This document shows, piece after piece, positions 63,107 to 64,000 of a stretch of DNA of 64,000 nt. The stretch lies in NCBI GenBank assembly GCA_947591315.1, contig CANQDD010000008.1, forward strand, positions 1 through 64,000, given 5' to 3'. Under the pieces are notes generated by a model. It was not told the DNA's origin. It saw only the letters and a list, made by a program, of their open reading frames with translations, and did no database searches. Source of the stretch: an uncultured Clostridia bacterium. GTDB lineage: Bacteria; Bacillota; Clostridia; UBA1381. Both the position numbers and the translations under genes were made by a program. Position 1 is the first letter of the stretch, and the number at the start of each line of letters is the position of its first letter.

Positions 63107-64000
63107 CTATTCAGCAATCATTTCATCTATATTCACAACGTCGCCCGCGCCCATCGTAAACACAATGTCGCCTTCTTTGACGTTTTCCTTGAGGTACTTC
63201 GCGATGTCCTCAAATTTGTCAATATACGACGCGTTTACGCCTCTCGCTTTAATTTCAGCCGCGAGGTTTTCGGGCTTCGTAACGCCGTCGTCCTTTTCGC
63301 GCGCCGCGTATATGTGCGTCAATATGAGTTCGTCCGCGTCGTCGAACGCCTCGGTAAACTCCTTCCACAGCGTCCGCGTCCTCGAATACGTGTGCGGCTG
63401 GAACACGCACACTATCCTGTCGTGCGGGAATTTTTTCGCCGCCCTGAGCGTCGCGGCAATTTCGGTCGGGTGGTGCGCGTAATCGTCGATCACTACCGCG
63501 CCGTTTAGAAATCCTTTCTTTTCAAACCGGCGGTGCGTGCCCTTGAATGTCTCTATTCCCATTGCCGCCTTTTCCGCGTCAACGCCCGACAGTCCGCACA
63601 CCGCTATAGCCGCGACTGCGTTTAATATGTTGTGGTCGCCCGGAACATTAAGGCTTATATGACACACCTTATCTCCCTTTTTCATCACGTCGAACGACGG
63701 GAAACCGGCGTGGTACGTTATATTTGCGGGGTAATAGTCGTTCTTTTCCGACATTCCGTAGGTAATAATATCGAGGTCGTCCGCGCCCTTTAACGCGTCC
63801 TTTACGTTCTCATCGTCGCCCATTGCCACAACGCTGCCGACGCCCTTTGTAAGATACGCGAACTTGCGGAAGCTGTCCTTTATCATATCTATGCCGGTGA
63901 AAAAGTCGAGGTGATCCTCCTCGATATTCGTGATAAGCGCGATCGTGGGGTAAAATTTCAAAAAGCTGTTCGTATATTCGCACGCCTCTGTGACAAAATA
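63107..64000 (-). CDS. murC: UDP-N-acetylmuramate-L-alanine ligase (N-terminal part off window)
   Basis: Peptidoglycan precursor enzyme that adds L-Ala to UDP-MurNAc with ATP. The reading frame is open to the window edge, so about 298 C-terminal residues are seen: YFVTEACEYTNSFLKFYP at the edge, ALITNIEEDHLDFFTGID, the Mur central-domain NVPGDHNILNAVAAIAV, GTHRRFEKKG, VIDDYAHHPTEIAATL, VFQPHTYSRT and the end VFTMGAGDVVNIDEMI. These are MurC-specific motifs. The ATP P-loop lies beyond the window. Confidence 0.95.
   Translation of the reverse strand, partial: YFVTEACEYTNSFLKFYPTIALITNIEEDHLDFFTGIDMIKDSFRKFAYLTKGVGSVVAMGDDENVKDALKGADDLDIITYGMSEKNDYYPANITYHAGFPSFDVMKKGDKVCHISLNVPGDHNILNAVAAIAVCGLSGVDAEKAAMGIETFKGTHRRFEKKGFLNGAVVIDDYAHHPTEIAATLRAAKKFPHDRIVCVFQPHTYSRTRTLWKEFTEAFDDADELILTHIYAAREKDDGVTKPENLAAEIKARGVNASYIDKFEDIAKYLKENVKEGDIVFTMGAGDVVNIDEMIAE

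Overview
The window looks like chromosome from an uncultured, probably gut or rumen, anaerobic member of the Clostridia (Firmicutes). The signs are a complete ctsR-mcsA-mcsB-clpC operon, a HrcA/CIRCE operator, a reverse-type rubrerythrin, a potassium-dependent-type membrane pyrophosphatase with pyruvate phosphate dikinase, many S-layer-homology (SLH) proteins, sigma-A promoters and strong AGGAGG ribosome sites. Host genes are moderately GC-rich. A block at about 12.5-23.3 kb is clearly more AT-rich and has different codon use.

Layout. 1-7.6 kb: a hybrid sensor kinase running off the left edge, a secreted RCC1/MORN-like protein, a DUF5662 protein, cardiolipin synthase and NAD synthetase. 8.1-11.9 kb: an ECF sigma factor, its membrane anti-sigma protein and an SLH-anchored von Willebrand A protein in one operon. 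12.0-12.5 kb: reverse rubrerythrin. 12.5-23.3 kb: integrated mobile DNA in the 3' end of the rubrerythrin gene. It carries a two-gene restriction-modification-like system whose adenine methyltransferase motifs are split between two proteins, a class III nucleotide-cyclase-like protein, a serine recombinase, a tyrosine integrase, two displaced rubrerythrin 3' ends and an in-frame SLH-integrase chimera. 23.4-30.9 kb: an SLH protein, htpG behind a CIRCE element, a compact Fst-like type I toxin-antitoxin locus, birA, DUF4830 and DUF378 proteins, dusB and a transglutaminase. 30.9-31.4 kb: five tRNA genes (Val, Asp, Phe, Gly, Cys in transcription order). 31.5-38.5 kb: a WYL regulator, a degenerate HPr-like protein, a DeoR-family regulator and the ctsR heat-shock operon. 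38.6-41.9 kb: a Bro-N protein coupled to two SLH paralogues. 41.9-52.0 kb: a CapA-like protein, hppA, a branched-chain aminotransferase, a GGDEF protein, enolase and an OmpR-type two-component system. 52.1-64 kb: a glucosaminidase-like protein, a YihY/BrkB membrane protein, a silk-like Ser/Tyr/Gly repeat protein beside a GT-A-like protein, ppdK, a large SLH-anchored GH51-type arabinofuranosidase and the C-terminal part of MurC off the right edge.

The genes fit an anaerobe with a pyruvylated-polymer SLH surface, plant-arabinan degradation, PPi-linked energy metabolism and both HrcA- and CtsR-controlled proteostasis. At least five copies of a palindromic repeat family sit in the gaps between host genes.

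The observations most worth following are: (i) the type I toxin-antitoxin locus at 26.60-26.92 kb, where the promoters, a start-region repeat pair, an SD-sequestering hairpin and a shared terminator can all be read directly; (ii) the split-methyltransferase/GIY-YIG/helicase system with its neighbouring cyclase-like gene; and (iii) the repeated [integrase - rubrerythrin 3' end - SLH] arrangement, which explains the SLH-integrase chimera.
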